Assembly: GCF_040545805.1 (NCBI RefSeq)
Contig: NZ_JBEPMO010000018.1
Coordinates: forward strand, 1-48,518
Source of the DNA: Moheibacter stercoris
Lineage (GTDB): Bacteria > Bacteroidota > Bacteroidia > Flavobacteriales > Weeksellaceae
Direction: 5' to 3'
DNA: 48,518 nucleotides
A program made the position numbers and the translations under genes. Shown here in pieces: positions 40,727 to 48,518 of this stretch. Within the stretch, counting starts at the first letter, position 1; every line of letters begins with the position of its first letter. Below the pieces are notes generated by a model, which worked only from the letters and a program-made list of their open reading frames with translations, made no database searches and was not told where the DNA came from.

Positions 40727-42211
40727 ATGAAAACAATACATATTCTATCTATATTTCTTTTTTTGCTATTTGGATGTAGCGAAGATTTGGTTGAAAGCAA
40801 TGCAAAAGGAACTATCAAAGGATCTGTTCGTATTGATCTTACAAATGAACCCTTAGAAAATGTCAAAATCACGACAACCCCTTCTACCTTGACAGTTTAT
40901 ACAGATGAAAATGGAGAATTTGAAATTTCAGGAGAAGTTCCACTTGGGGATTATACTATAAAAGCTGAATTGGACGGTTATCTCACAGAGGTTGAGGCTG
41001 TCAATTTAACCCAATACAACCAAACCATTACTGTTGTGATTGAAATGGTCACTGACGAAACATTGAATACACCTCCAACAACACCCATCCTAATTTCACC
41101 TACCAATTTAGCAACAGACCTCCCAAGAGATCTCACCTTAATTTGGGTAAGTACAGATGTTGATGAGGATAGCCTTACGTATCGAGTAAAACTTACAAAT
41201 AATTCCACCAATCAAATAGTAGAGTTTGAAGAAATTATAGGAAATAATTTAGAGGTAGAAGATTTGGATTTTGGCACAACTTACACCTGGCAAGTGATTG
41301 TTTCAGACGGAATAAATCCTGAAGTGTTTAGTGAATCAAGTCAATTTACCATCAAAGCAGATCCGGAATATCGTCACCAATTCGTTCGTTTAGAAAACGG
41401 CAATTATGTTGTTTATTCCACGAATTTAGACGAAACCATCCCAATCACCAATTCCACTACTTCGAGTTGGCGACCGCATAAAAACAATGTAGCGCAAAAA
41501 TTAGCCTTTTTACAATCGATTGGAGGACAAACTCATTTGGTCACTTCCCATTTAAATGGAAGCAATTTCCATCAGGTTAGTCAAATTCCCTTAAATGGTT
41601 TCAGACAAGAACAATTGGATTTTGCCTGGAAAACAGATGGAAGCCAATTTATTTTTCCAAGTTTTGACAAATTATACAAAATCAATTATGACGGAACTGG
41701 CCAACATCAAATTTATCAAACATCCGATGGGCAATTCATTACCAAAGTTGCTTGGAGTTATGATAGTTCCAAAATTGCCATCACGACGAATAATCTGATG
41801 GGTTACGAAGCGAAAATCATCCTACTTGACAGCAATGGAAACTTTCTCGAAACGATTGTAGAAAATCAACAAGGAGCAATTGGAACACTAGATTTCAACA
41901 TTACAGGTACGCAATTGCTTTACACTCACGATATTTCTGGATATCAAGATGCTCAATACAGACAATTGGACACACACATCTTTTTGTATGATTTTGGTAC
42001 TCAAAATACAACGGATTTATCACTAGTATCAGAAAAACCAATTGGAACCATTGATATTGACGCAAGATTTTCTCCTGATAACGGATCCATTATTTTCACC
42101 AATACACCCAACGATATGATTTCCATAAAATCTGTTTATAGTATTTCTTTGGATGATTTAGAAGAACGAAATCTTCTTATTTACAATGCAGAAATGCCAG
42201 ATTACGAATAA
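40727..42211 (+). CDS. Curli-operon lipoprotein with FnIII- and propeller-like domains
   Basis: 494 residues. The signal MKTIHILSIFLFLLFGC has Cys at residue 17. The domains in order are a carboxypeptidase-regulatory beta-sandwich (TIKGSVRIDLTNEPLENVKI ... GDYTIKAELDGYLTEVE, about 28-105), an FnIII-like domain (PPTTPILISPTNLATDLP ... TYTWQVIVSDG, about 115-210), and a TolB/PD40-like beta-propeller (FAWKTDGSQFIFPS, VAWSYDSSKIAITT, DFNITGTQLLYTHD, ARFSPDNGSIIF). Position after csgG suggests an accessory surface role, but no function is known to me. It is 12 bp from csgG and the last gene of the operon. Confidence 0.78.
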   Translation: MKTIHILSIFLFLLFGCSEDLVESNAKGTIKGSVRIDLTNEPLENVKITTTPSTLTVYTDENGEFEISGEVPLGDYTIKAELDGYLTEVEAVNLTQYNQTITVVIEMVTDETLNTPPTTPILISPTNLATDLPRDLTLIWVSTDVDEDSLTYRVKLTNNSTNQIVEFEEIIGNNLEVEDLDFGTTYTWQVIVSDGINPEVFSESSQFTIKADPEYRHQFVRLENGNYVVYSTNLDETIPITNSTTSSWRPHKNNVAQKLAFLQSIGGQTHLVTSHLNGSNFHQVSQIPLNGFRQEQLDFAWKTDGSQFIFPSFDKLYKINYDGTGQHQIYQTSDGQFITKVAWSYDSSKIAITTNNLMGYEAKIILLDSNGNFLETIVENQQGAIGTLDFNITGTQLLYTHDISGYQDAQYRQLDTHIFLYDFGTQNTTDLSLVSEKPIGTIDIDARFSPDNGSIIFTNTPNDMISIKSVYSISLDDLEERNLLIYNAEMPDYE

Positions 42212-42237
42212 AATCCAACCTTATTTTTTACTCAAAG

Positions 42238-42272
42238 AAAGCATCGGATTGAAAGATTTGATGCTTTTTTTT
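42238..42272. terminator. Terminator after the curli operon
   Basis: AAAGCATC (42238-42245) pairs with GATGCTTT (42260-42267), followed by a T run. It ends the curli operon and lies just at the 3' end of the convergent Lrp gene. Confidence 0.8.
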
Positions 42273-42723
42273 ACAATTTAAATCCGACTTCATTTTTCAC
42301 TTCATTGATGACGAAAATACTATGACTACTTCCAATGCACGAAATAGTCGTCAATTTATTCACCATAAAATCTCGGTACACATCCATATTGGGAAAGGTC
42401 ATTTTTAAAATATAATCGTAATCTCCACTCACATGAAAGCATTCATGCACTTCGATCAATTTAGAAATCTGACGTTCAAATAAGGCAATATTTTCCTGCG
42501 AATGCTTTTCTAATTTGATATGCGAATAAACCATCAATTCTCTTCCTAATTTCTTTCGATCCAAAATCGCAGAATATTTCTTAATAATGCCCAAACGCTC
42601 CAATTTCTTGATTCGTTCATAAATAGCCGTCGTAGACAAATTCAATCGAATGGAAAGTTCCTTATGGGTTAATTTTGAATTTTCCTGCAATAAATTCACC
42701 AAGTTTTTATCAATTTCATCCAT
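42271..42723 (-). CDS. Lrp/AsnC family transcriptional regulator
   Basis: About 150 residues. The N-terminal HTH (DEIDKNLVNLLQENSKLTHKELSIRLNLSTTAIYERIKKLERLGII) is followed by the RAM-like ligand domain (VYSHIKLEKHSQENIALF ... VHECFHVSGDYDYILKM ... VNKLTTISCIGSSHSIFV). Feast/famine regulators bind amino acids and wrap DNA as octamers. It is divergent from the PLP-enzyme gene; a perfect 15-bp palindrome (42765-42779) lies between them. That makes local control of Cys/Met metabolism likely. The start is 42723 or 42729. Confidence 0.9.
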   Translation of the reverse strand: MDEIDKNLVNLLQENSKLTHKELSIRLNLSTTAIYERIKKLERLGIIKKYSAILDRKKLGRELMVYSHIKLEKHSQENIALFERQISKLIEVHECFHVSGDYDYILKMTFPNMDVYRDFMVNKLTTISCIGSSHSIFVINEVKNEVGFKL

Positions 42724-42764
42724 CACCAATAATTTAAGTAAAAATCCAAATTTCAGTATAATTT

Positions 42765-42779
42765 TAGAATATTATTCTA
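42765..42779. promoter_or_regulatory. Perfect palindrome, putative Lrp-type operator
   Basis: TAGAATATTATTCTA is a perfect 15-bp odd palindrome in the 42730-42888 divergent region; further AT-rich half-sites (ATTATTCTAATTATT, 42798-42812 area) follow. It fits an AsnC/Lrp operator serving the regulator and the PLP-enzyme gene. Confidence 0.6.
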
Positions 42780-42888
42780 TAAACTAAATTTTTTAATCAT
42801 AATTATTCTAATTATTAATAATTCAATTGATTTTTAATCTTAACAAAACTTATTTTGCTTTTGATCTCAAAAATTAAATAAATAAAAT

Positions 42889-44094
42889 ATGAACACACAC
42901 AAACCCGCAGACAGAATTCAAGATTTACAATATTTCGGAGAATTTGGTGGCGTAAACCCATCAATTACAGACTCTTCAACTTATACCTTCTTATCGGCTA
43001 AAACCATGTTTGACACCTTTGAAGGAAATGCTGAAGGCTGTTATTTGTATTCGCGTCATTCTACACCGAGCAATTTGTATTTAGGCGAAGCTTTGGCAGC
43101 AATGGAAAACACAGAATCCGCAAATGTTGCAGCATCCGGAATGGGTGCTATTACTTCTGTTCTATTGCAATTATGTGGGAGCGGAGATGAAATTATTTCA
43201 AGTAGAACCATTTACGGAGGAACTTATGCCTTCATGAAAAATTTCCTTCCAAAATTGAAAATCGATACCAAGTTTGTGGACATCACCAATTTGGAATCGG
43301 TGGAAGCTGTTATTAATTCCAACACCAAAGTATTGTACTGTGAAACTTTAAGCAATCCTCTTTTGGAAATTGCTGACATCGAAGCCTTATCAAAAATCGC
43401 CAAAAAACAAAATTTGAAATTGGTTGTGGATAATACGTTTTCTCCTTTGATGGTTTCTCCTAAAAATTTGGGAGCAGATGTTGTAATTCATAGTTTAACC
43501 AAATTCATCAATGGAAGTAGTGATGCTGTTGGAGGTGTAATTTGTGGAACCCAAGAATTCATCAATGATTTACGCAATGTCAATGACGGAGCTTGCATGC
43601 TTTTAGGCCCAACCATGGACAGTTTACGTGCGGCAAGCATTTTAAAAAACATGCGCACCTTACACATCCGCATGAAACAACACAGCCGAAATGCTCAATT
43701 CTTGGCAGAATCATTCCAAAAGGATGGATTAAGAGTAGTTTACCCAGGATTGAAAGATCATCCAGGACACGAAACCTTCAAAAGAATGTACAACGAAGAT
43801 TATGGATTTGGAGGAATGATGACCCTTGACGTTGGTTCTTTGGACAAAGCCAATGAATTAATGGAAATGATGCAAATGCAAAACTTAGGATACTTGGCAG
43901 TTAGTTTAGGATTCTACAAAACCTTATTTAGCGCACCAGGAACTTCAACTTCAAGTGAAATCCCAATGGAAGAACAAAAAGAAATGGGCTTATCAGACGG
44001 ATTGATTCGTTTTTCAATAGGTTTAGATGATGACATCCAACGTACTTATGAAAAGATGAAAGAATGCATGAATAGTTTAAACATTTTAAAATAA
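42889..44094 (+). CDS. Cys/Met metabolism PLP-dependent enzyme (methionine gamma-lyase or trans-sulfuration type)
   Basis: 401 residues. The fold type I core is clear: SRHSTPSNLYLGEALAAME, ASGMGAITSVLLQL, the Asp contacting the pyridine N at D181 (VVDNTFSP) and the PLP lysine K205 in HSLTKFINGSSDAVGG. The C-terminal part has the SLGFYKTLFSAPGTSTSSE and IRFSIGLDD typical of this family. Methionine gamma-lyase, cystathionine gamma-lyase and O-acetylhomoserine sulfhydrylase cannot be told apart reliably by sight. It is divergent from an Lrp-type gene and 138 bp upstream of the SAM-II/metK unit, so a methionine context is clear. Confidence 0.88.
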   Translation: MNTHKPADRIQDLQYFGEFGGVNPSITDSSTYTFLSAKTMFDTFEGNAEGCYLYSRHSTPSNLYLGEALAAMENTESANVAASGMGAITSVLLQLCGSGDEIISSRTIYGGTYAFMKNFLPKLKIDTKFVDITNLESVEAVINSNTKVLYCETLSNPLLEIADIEALSKIAKKQNLKLVVDNTFSPLMVSPKNLGADVVIHSLTKFINGSSDAVGGVICGTQEFINDLRNVNDGACMLLGPTMDSLRAASILKNMRTLHIRMKQHSRNAQFLAESFQKDGLRVVYPGLKDHPGHETFKRMYNEDYGFGGMMTLDVGSLDKANELMEMMQMQNLGYLAVSLGFYKTLFSAPGTSTSSEIPMEEQKEMGLSDGLIRFSIGLDDDIQRTYEKMKECMNSLNILK

Positions 44095-44095
44095 T

Positions 44096-44125
44096 TTGTA
44101 ATTCGATAGAAACTGCGTAATTTTG
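44096..44125 (+). promoter_or_regulatory. Promoter of the metK leader
   Basis: TTG at 44096-44098 and TAATTTTG at 44118-44125 are 19 bp apart, which is the Bacteroidota layout. The predicted start is near 44131, just before the riboswitch. Confidence 0.65.
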
Positions 44126-44137
44126 CGCCATACAAAT

Positions 44138-44192
44138 TGGGAGGATGGATTTGTCTGATTGCAACCTCGTTAAAAATTGCTAAAGCAGGAAG
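44138..44192 (+). ncRNA. SAM-II riboswitch upstream of metK
   Basis: This is a short H-type pseudoknot. P1 is GAGG (44141-44144) with CCTC (44165-44168). The loop holds GATTT and GATTGCAA, and a later element pairs GCAA (44161-44164) with TTGC (44177-44180), followed by GCTAAAG. The order and the conserved GATTT, ATTGCAA and GCTAAA segments match the SAM-II consensus known from Alphaproteobacteria. It would bind S-adenosylmethionine and occlude translation of metK. The call was made by eye without a covariance model. Confidence 0.8.
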
Positions 44193-44232
44193 CTTCTATC
44201 AATCATCGACTCCCCATAAATAATAACTATCT

Positions 44233-45513
44233 ATGCCTTATTTATTTACATCAGAATCCGTTTCTGAAGGACATCCAGACAAGATTGCAGATCAAATTTC
44301 TGACGCTTTAATTGATAACTTTTTAGCGTACGACCCTACTTCAAAAGTAGCTTGTGAAACCTTGGTTACAACTGGTCAGGTAGTTTTAGCGGGAGAGGTT
44401 AAGTCCCAAGCTTATTTAGATGTTCAAAACATTGCAAGAGGAGTAATCAACAAAATTGGTTATACGAAGAGTGAATACATGTTTAATGGTGATTCTTGTG
44501 GGGTTATTTCTGCTATTCATGAACAATCTCCCGATATCAATCAAGGAGTTGACCGTGTAGTGAGTTCCGAAAATTTTGAAGAAAAAGCAAATGCTCAGGG
44601 TGCAGGAGACCAAGGAATGATGTTTGGGTATGCGACCAATGAAACAGAGAATTACATGCCGTTGGCGTTGGATTTGGCGCATTCTATTTTGAAAGAACTT
44701 GCTGATTTACGCAGAGAAAATGATGCCATCAAATATTTACGTCCCGATGCGAAATCTCAAGTTACGATTGAATATTCAGATGATCACAAACCGATTAGAA
44801 TTGATTCCATCGTTGTTTCAACTCAACATGATGAATTTGGCGCTGAAGAAGCGATGTTGGCTAGAATCAGAAAAGACATCATCGACATTTTGATTCCACG
44901 TGTATTTGCGAAGCAAAAAGCTGAAATCAAAAATTTGTTCAACGATCAAATCAAATACCACATCAATCCAACTGGAAAATTTGTAATCGGTGGTCCACAC
45001 GGAGATACAGGTTTAACGGGTCGTAAGATCATTGTGGATACTTATGGTGGAAAAGGTGCTCACGGAGGTGGTGCTTTTAGTGGGAAAGATCCATCCAAAG
45101 TGGATAGAAGTGCTGCTTATGCTACACGTCATATTGCCAAGAATTTAGTAGCAGCTGGTGTTGCTGACGAAGTTTTGGTTCAAGTATCTTATGCAATTGG
45201 TGTTGCTAAACCATGTGGTTTATACATCAATACGTACGGAACTTCTAAATTATCAATCAACGATGGTGAATTAGCAGAAAGAGTTCAAAAAATATTTGAT
45301 CTTCGTCCGTATGCAATTGAGCAAAACTTGAAATTGAGAAATCCAATCTACCAAGAAACCGCTTCTTATGGTCATATGGGTAGAGAGTCTTATGTTGCAA
45401 ACAAAACCTTTAACGCAGGTCAACCTAACGAACTTACCATTGAGAATTTAGAATTCTTTACATGGGAGAAATTGGATTATGTAGACAAAATCAAAGCTGA
45501 ATTCGGATTGTAA
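44233..45513 (+). CDS. metK: S-adenosylmethionine synthase
   Basis: 426 residues. The motifs are complete: F-T-S-E-S-V-S-E-G-H-P-D-K at the N-terminus for ATP binding, GAGDQGMMFGYATNET for methionine and Mg, and GGKGAHGGGAFSGKDPSKVDRSAAY, the P-loop-like glycine cluster. It makes SAM from methionine and ATP. The upstream SAM-II element would let the product shut off its own synthesis. The gene is monocistronic, followed by a strong terminator. Confidence 0.97.
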   Translation: MPYLFTSESVSEGHPDKIADQISDALIDNFLAYDPTSKVACETLVTTGQVVLAGEVKSQAYLDVQNIARGVINKIGYTKSEYMFNGDSCGVISAIHEQSPDINQGVDRVVSSENFEEKANAQGAGDQGMMFGYATNETENYMPLALDLAHSILKELADLRRENDAIKYLRPDAKSQVTIEYSDDHKPIRIDSIVVSTQHDEFGAEEAMLARIRKDIIDILIPRVFAKQKAEIKNLFNDQIKYHINPTGKFVIGGPHGDTGLTGRKIIVDTYGGKGAHGGGAFSGKDPSKVDRSAAYATRHIAKNLVAAGVADEVLVQVSYAIGVAKPCGLYINTYGTSKLSINDGELAERVQKIFDLRPYAIEQNLKLRNPIYQETASYGHMGRESYVANKTFNAGQPNELTIENLEFFTWEKLDYVDKIKAEFGL

Positions 45514-45537
45514 GAAATTCAAATTCTACAAAATACC

Positions 45538-45573
45538 AAAGCCAGATGAATTAAATCATCTGGCTTTATTTTT
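45538..45573 (+). terminator. Intrinsic terminator of metK
   Basis: AAAGCCAGATGA (45538-45549) pairs with TCATCTGGCTTT (45556-45567), followed by ATTTTTGC. This is a long stable stem. Confidence 0.85.
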
Positions 45574-45635
45574 GCATTTTCTTCACATAATTAGTCAGAT
45601 TAATTGACGAAATTTGCACCCTCAAATCCAAAATA

Positions 45636-47630
45636 TTGAAAAATACCTTTTTCATTTTATTCTTCTTAGTAAGTTTTCACATCCTCCATTCACAAGTCAC
45701 CATTACTTCAACCAAAGATTTAAGTATTTGTGATGAAAATGCTGATGGACAGATTTCTATACCTTTATCAGAATTACAAAATTACGCATTAGATGTCTTG
45801 TCGGAATTCAATGAATCACCCGAAATATACCTGACGCAAGCTTACTCTGGAATTATTAAGATCACCAATCTTTATGATAACAATCCCCAAATTCAAAACG
45901 TATGTTTGAATTCTGGCGGCGGTGGCGGATATTACGATATCGCGATCAACAGCAACAAAGAAATTTTTGTCGTTCGAAATGCTAGCTATTTACAAAAAGT
46001 CAACATCACAAATAGCGGATGTCAATTTCAAAACATCTCCCAAATCCACGCCAATGGACAAAGTGTATTAGCGCTTTCTTTTGATCATTTGGATAATTTG
46101 TATGAAGGCGGATGGACAAGTGCTGTCTACAGAGCAAATGCCAACGATTTAACGAATTTTCAGCTTTGGCATGACTTCGGAGAAGGTAGAGCTGCTGGCG
46201 ACTTTGTTCAAATTGGAGATTTTATGTATGTTGCTTGGACCATGCCTGGAGGCGTTGATTTCCTTTACAAGGTAACATTAGGCCCAAACAATGAATACCT
46301 AAGCCATGTGAACTTAGGAATGATTGACGCAGGAACTTTTGGACTTGCAGCGGAATACGGGAAACTTTACGGGAACACGGTTGATTATTTATACGAAATC
46401 GATTTAGAAACCATGCAAACCCAGGTTATCAAATCAAGACCTGGCGTTGCCAATACGTCCAATCATTGGTGGGGAGCCGCAGGATGGCACGAAGCTCTGA
46501 ATTTGGAAATCTCCTACCATCGTGAACAAAACCATGCCGAAAATGGCTCCAATCCTTTAAGCAACCCATTCACCAATGACGCCAACCCCATCGATTGGGT
46601 GTACGTACGTGTACATGAAGCAACCGAAAACAAAACCTACGTCATTCCCATTCGAATCACAATAACCACCGCGCCAAACGCAACCAACACAAGCCTATCA
46701 AGCTGTGCCGATTTCGAAACAGGTTTAGCTAGTTTCGACTTAACAGAAGCTGAACCAATCATCAACGGAGGAAGCGTCGATTACACCTATTTCGAAAGCT
46801 TAGAAGATTTAGAGAATAATCAAAATCCATTACCACTAACCTACTCTACGACAATAAATAAAACCATTTATGTTAAAGTATCAAATGAAGCGCCTGGATG
46901 TTATAATATCGCTGAATTAAACTTGATTGTGAATGCTTTGGACATCGATTACGAACCGACGGTTGCCTTTTGTACAGGAAATACCGCTATTCTATCTGTT
47001 CCAAATAATTTCGTCTCGTATCAGTGGAGTGGATTAACAGGAAATGATTTAAATCAAGACTTAAATTCAAACCAAGTAATTATTTCAAATTTAGGGATTT
47101 ACGAAGTTATCGTATTAGATGAAAACGGATGTGAATTTAGAATTCCATTCGAAGCAGTTCAAGGAAGTGGCCCTATCATTACAGACGTAAAAAATAACGG
47201 AAATTCCATCGCCGTGAATGTGAGTCCTTCTGGGATTTACGAATATTCCTTAGATGGAGTGTTCTGGCAAAGCTCTCCAACTTTCTACAACATTGAAGTA
47301 AACGATTACGATATACATGTACGAGATTTGAACGGATGTTATGCCGATGTTTATAAATTCACCTATTTCTTTGTTCCGAATTTTATTTCACCCAATGGAG
47401 ATGGAATCAATGACGAATGGGTCATCAGAGGAATTCAACAATATCCTGATGCGAAAATTCAGATTTTTGATCGTTATGGAAAATTATTTGCAGATCGTAA
47501 ACCATCAACCAAAGGATTAATCTGGGACGGGAAATATCTGGGCAATCCTGTTCCTTCTGGAACCTATTGGTATGTTATTACTTTAAACGATAAACAGAAA
47601 TTAACGGGTTATATCACCGTGAAAAATTAA
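45636..47630 (+). CDS. Large secreted protein with type B T9SS C-terminal sorting domain
   Basis: 664 residues, probably starting with TTG at 45636, since no ATG is in frame nearby and the signal peptide (MKNTFFILFFLVSFHILHSQ) starts there. The middle part has a propeller-like region (VFQIGDFMYVAW-type strands, FGLAAEYGKLYGNTVD) and one or more Ig-like segments with recurrent Cys. The C-terminal 85 residues (V-P-N-F-I-S-P-N-G-D-G-I-N-D-E-W ... G-T-Y-W-Y-V-I-T-L-N-D) are the gliding-motility-associated type B sorting domain recognised by the type IX secretion system. It is likely a surface or extracellular protein; its substrate is unknown. Confidence 0.87.
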   Translation: MKNTFFILFFLVSFHILHSQVTITSTKDLSICDENADGQISIPLSELQNYALDVLSEFNESPEIYLTQAYSGIIKITNLYDNNPQIQNVCLNSGGGGGYYDIAINSNKEIFVVRNASYLQKVNITNSGCQFQNISQIHANGQSVLALSFDHLDNLYEGGWTSAVYRANANDLTNFQLWHDFGEGRAAGDFVQIGDFMYVAWTMPGGVDFLYKVTLGPNNEYLSHVNLGMIDAGTFGLAAEYGKLYGNTVDYLYEIDLETMQTQVIKSRPGVANTSNHWWGAAGWHEALNLEISYHREQNHAENGSNPLSNPFTNDANPIDWVYVRVHEATENKTYVIPIRITITTAPNATNTSLSSCADFETGLASFDLTEAEPIINGGSVDYTYFESLEDLENNQNPLPLTYSTTINKTIYVKVSNEAPGCYNIAELNLIVNALDIDYEPTVAFCTGNTAILSVPNNFVSYQWSGLTGNDLNQDLNSNQVIISNLGIYEVIVLDENGCEFRIPFEAVQGSGPIITDVKNNGNSIAVNVSPSGIYEYSLDGVFWQSSPTFYNIEVNDYDIHVRDLNGCYADVYKFTYFFVPNFISPNGDGINDEWVIRGIQQYPDAKIQIFDRYGKLFADRKPSTKGLIWDGKYLGNPVPSGTYWYVITLNDKQKLTGYITVKN

Positions 47631-47669
47631 ATCGGTACATTAGTTGATTAGGAACATCAAAACACAAAC

Positions 47670-48404
47670 ATGAAAAAAACAATCTTTACACTAGCCATAC
47701 TTCCTGCATTCTTTTCGCTAAACAGCTGTGCAGAATTGCAAACAATCGCTTCACAAATTCCCATGGAAACTGGTTCTGGAACTGGAATTGGCGGAGTTTC
47801 TAGTATGAGAATAGCCGATGGTCTGAAACAAGCTTTGGAATTTGGTGTGAATGAAGGAGTTGAAAAATTGGGTAAAAAAGATGGATTTTTTGGCAATAGT
47901 TTGACCAAAATTCTTCTTCCTCAAGAATTGCAAAAAGTAGATCAAACCTTACGAAATATTGGTTTGGGTAGTTTGGCCGATGAAGGAATTAGACTATTGA
48001 ACCGAGCTGCAGAAGATGCAGTTTCGGAAGCTACCCCAATTTTCAAAAATGCAATTATGTCCATGACCTTCAACGATGCGAAAGGAATTTTATTGGGAAA
48101 TGATACTGCAGCTACTTCCTATTTACAAAATAGAACATCGACTCAATTGTTCACTTCATTTGAACCAAAAGTGAAAAATTCCTTGGGTAAAGTGGGTGCC
48201 GATAAAATTTGGACCAATATCATGACTCAATACAACAATTTCACAGGACAAACCGTAACGACTGATTTGAATAAATATGTAACGGAACAAGCAATCAATA
48301 GCGTATTCAAAATGGTTGCCCAAAAAGAGCAAGGAATTCGTAATAATATTGGTTTGAGAACAACTCCTTTGTTACAAGAAGTGTTCAAATTGCAAGATAA
48401 ATAG
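47670..48404 (+). CDS. DUF4197 lipoprotein
   Basis: 244 residues. The signal MKKTIFTLAILPAFFSLNSC ends with a lipobox, lipid Cys at residue 20. The mature part has the DUF4197 pattern: MRIADGLKQALEFGVNEGVEKLGKKDGFF, then NRAAEDAVSEATPIFKNAI and MTFNDAKGILLGNDTAATSYLQNRTSTQL, ending with VTTDLNKYVTEQAINSVFKMVAQKEQGIR. The family is frequent in exported proteins; its role is unknown to me. It is followed by a terminator. Confidence 0.88.
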   Translation: MKKTIFTLAILPAFFSLNSCAELQTIASQIPMETGSGTGIGGVSSMRIADGLKQALEFGVNEGVEKLGKKDGFFGNSLTKILLPQELQKVDQTLRNIGLGSLADEGIRLLNRAAEDAVSEATPIFKNAIMSMTFNDAKGILLGNDTAATSYLQNRTSTQLFTSFEPKVKNSLGKVGADKIWTNIMTQYNNFTGQTVTTDLNKYVTEQAINSVFKMVAQKEQGIRNNIGLRTTPLLQEVFKLQDK

Positions 48405-48424
48405 ACCAATTTACTAGAAATAGA

Positions 48425-48459
48425 AGAGGCTGTCTCAAAAGTGAGATAGCCTTTTTTAT
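48425..48459 (+). terminator. Terminator after the DUF4197 gene
   Basis: GGCTGTCTC (48428-48436) pairs with GAGATAGCC (48443-48451) with one G-T mismatch, followed by a T run. Bases 48425-48441 are the exact inverse complement of 71-87. Confidence 0.85.
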
Positions 48460-48463
48460 AAAT

Positions 48464-48488
48464 AAAAAAAGGAAAGCCAAAGCTTTCC
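48464..48488 (-). terminator. Terminator of a minus-strand gene entering from the right
   Basis: On the minus strand GGAAAGC and GCTTTCC (48482-48488 with 48471-48477) form a 7-bp stem followed by a run of T (the A run 48464-48470 on the plus strand). A minus-strand frame has a stop at 48503-48505, so a gene to the right may end here. Its product cannot be read from 16 bases. Confidence 0.5.
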
Positions 48489-48518
48489 CAATTGAAGCAA
48501 TTTTAGTAAATTGCTTTG

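Overview
The window is chromosomal DNA from a low-GC member of the Bacteroidota, most likely class Flavobacteriia. Support comes from Bacteroidota-type promoters (TAnnTTTG at -7, sometimes TTG near -33), many proteins typical of the group (a type IX secretion type B sorting domain, DUF4382, DUF4256, DUF6428, a curli operon in Bacteroidota arrangement) and general base composition. I cannot name genus or species.

Region 1 (about 1-6,900) is accessory DNA. Single genes (SIMPL protein, orphan lipoprotein, membrane protein, GNAT acetyltransferase plus a decayed DUF1801 gene, Fic protein) are separated by long structured spacers. Three spacers compare well with one another, and two genes or gene pairs plus the acetyltransferase unit are bracketed by short sequences that are inverse complements within a unit but differ between units. 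This is the signature of integron attC boxes, but the sites are long, AT-rich and depart from the canonical box, and no integrase is present. An internally deleted IS (both ends kept) and a truncated copy of the same IS, probably IS1182-like, sit at the same spacing after the box. The second copy abuts a gene that has lost its 5' end.

Region 2 (7,000-11,850) holds an AhpD-like / AraC / short-chain dehydrogenase / small membrane protein / NTF2-like cluster with an exact 14-bp repeat flanking the AraC gene, then an arsenic operon (arsR, DUF6428, arsC) without an efflux pump and with a palindromic ArsR operator.

Region 3 (11,850-36,000) is mostly core genome: a penicillin-binding-protein-like serine hydrolase, nhaA, pepE, a flavin monooxygenase, xth, ffh, accA, a lipoprotein-type msrA, sbcD-sbcC, asnS-rpoN, and several secreted or cytoplasmic proteins of unknown function.

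Region 4 (36,000-42,270) is a complete curli locus: a divergent LuxR-type regulator, a major curlin made of exactly twenty 11-residue units with no indel, a second small curlin, CsgE with an extra N-terminal domain that may be CsgC/CsgH-like, CsgF, CsgG with a C-terminal barrel-like extension, and a lipoprotein with FnIII-like and propeller-like repeats. An inverted repeat between the first curlin and the rest could set subunit excess.

Region 5 (42,270-48,518) is methionine metabolism: an Lrp/AsnC regulator with a perfect 15-bp palindrome in the divergent promoter region, a Cys/Met PLP enzyme, and metK preceded by a strong candidate SAM-II riboswitch. It ends with a large type IX-secreted protein and a DUF4197 lipoprotein. 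No tRNA, rRNA or CRISPR array was recognised.
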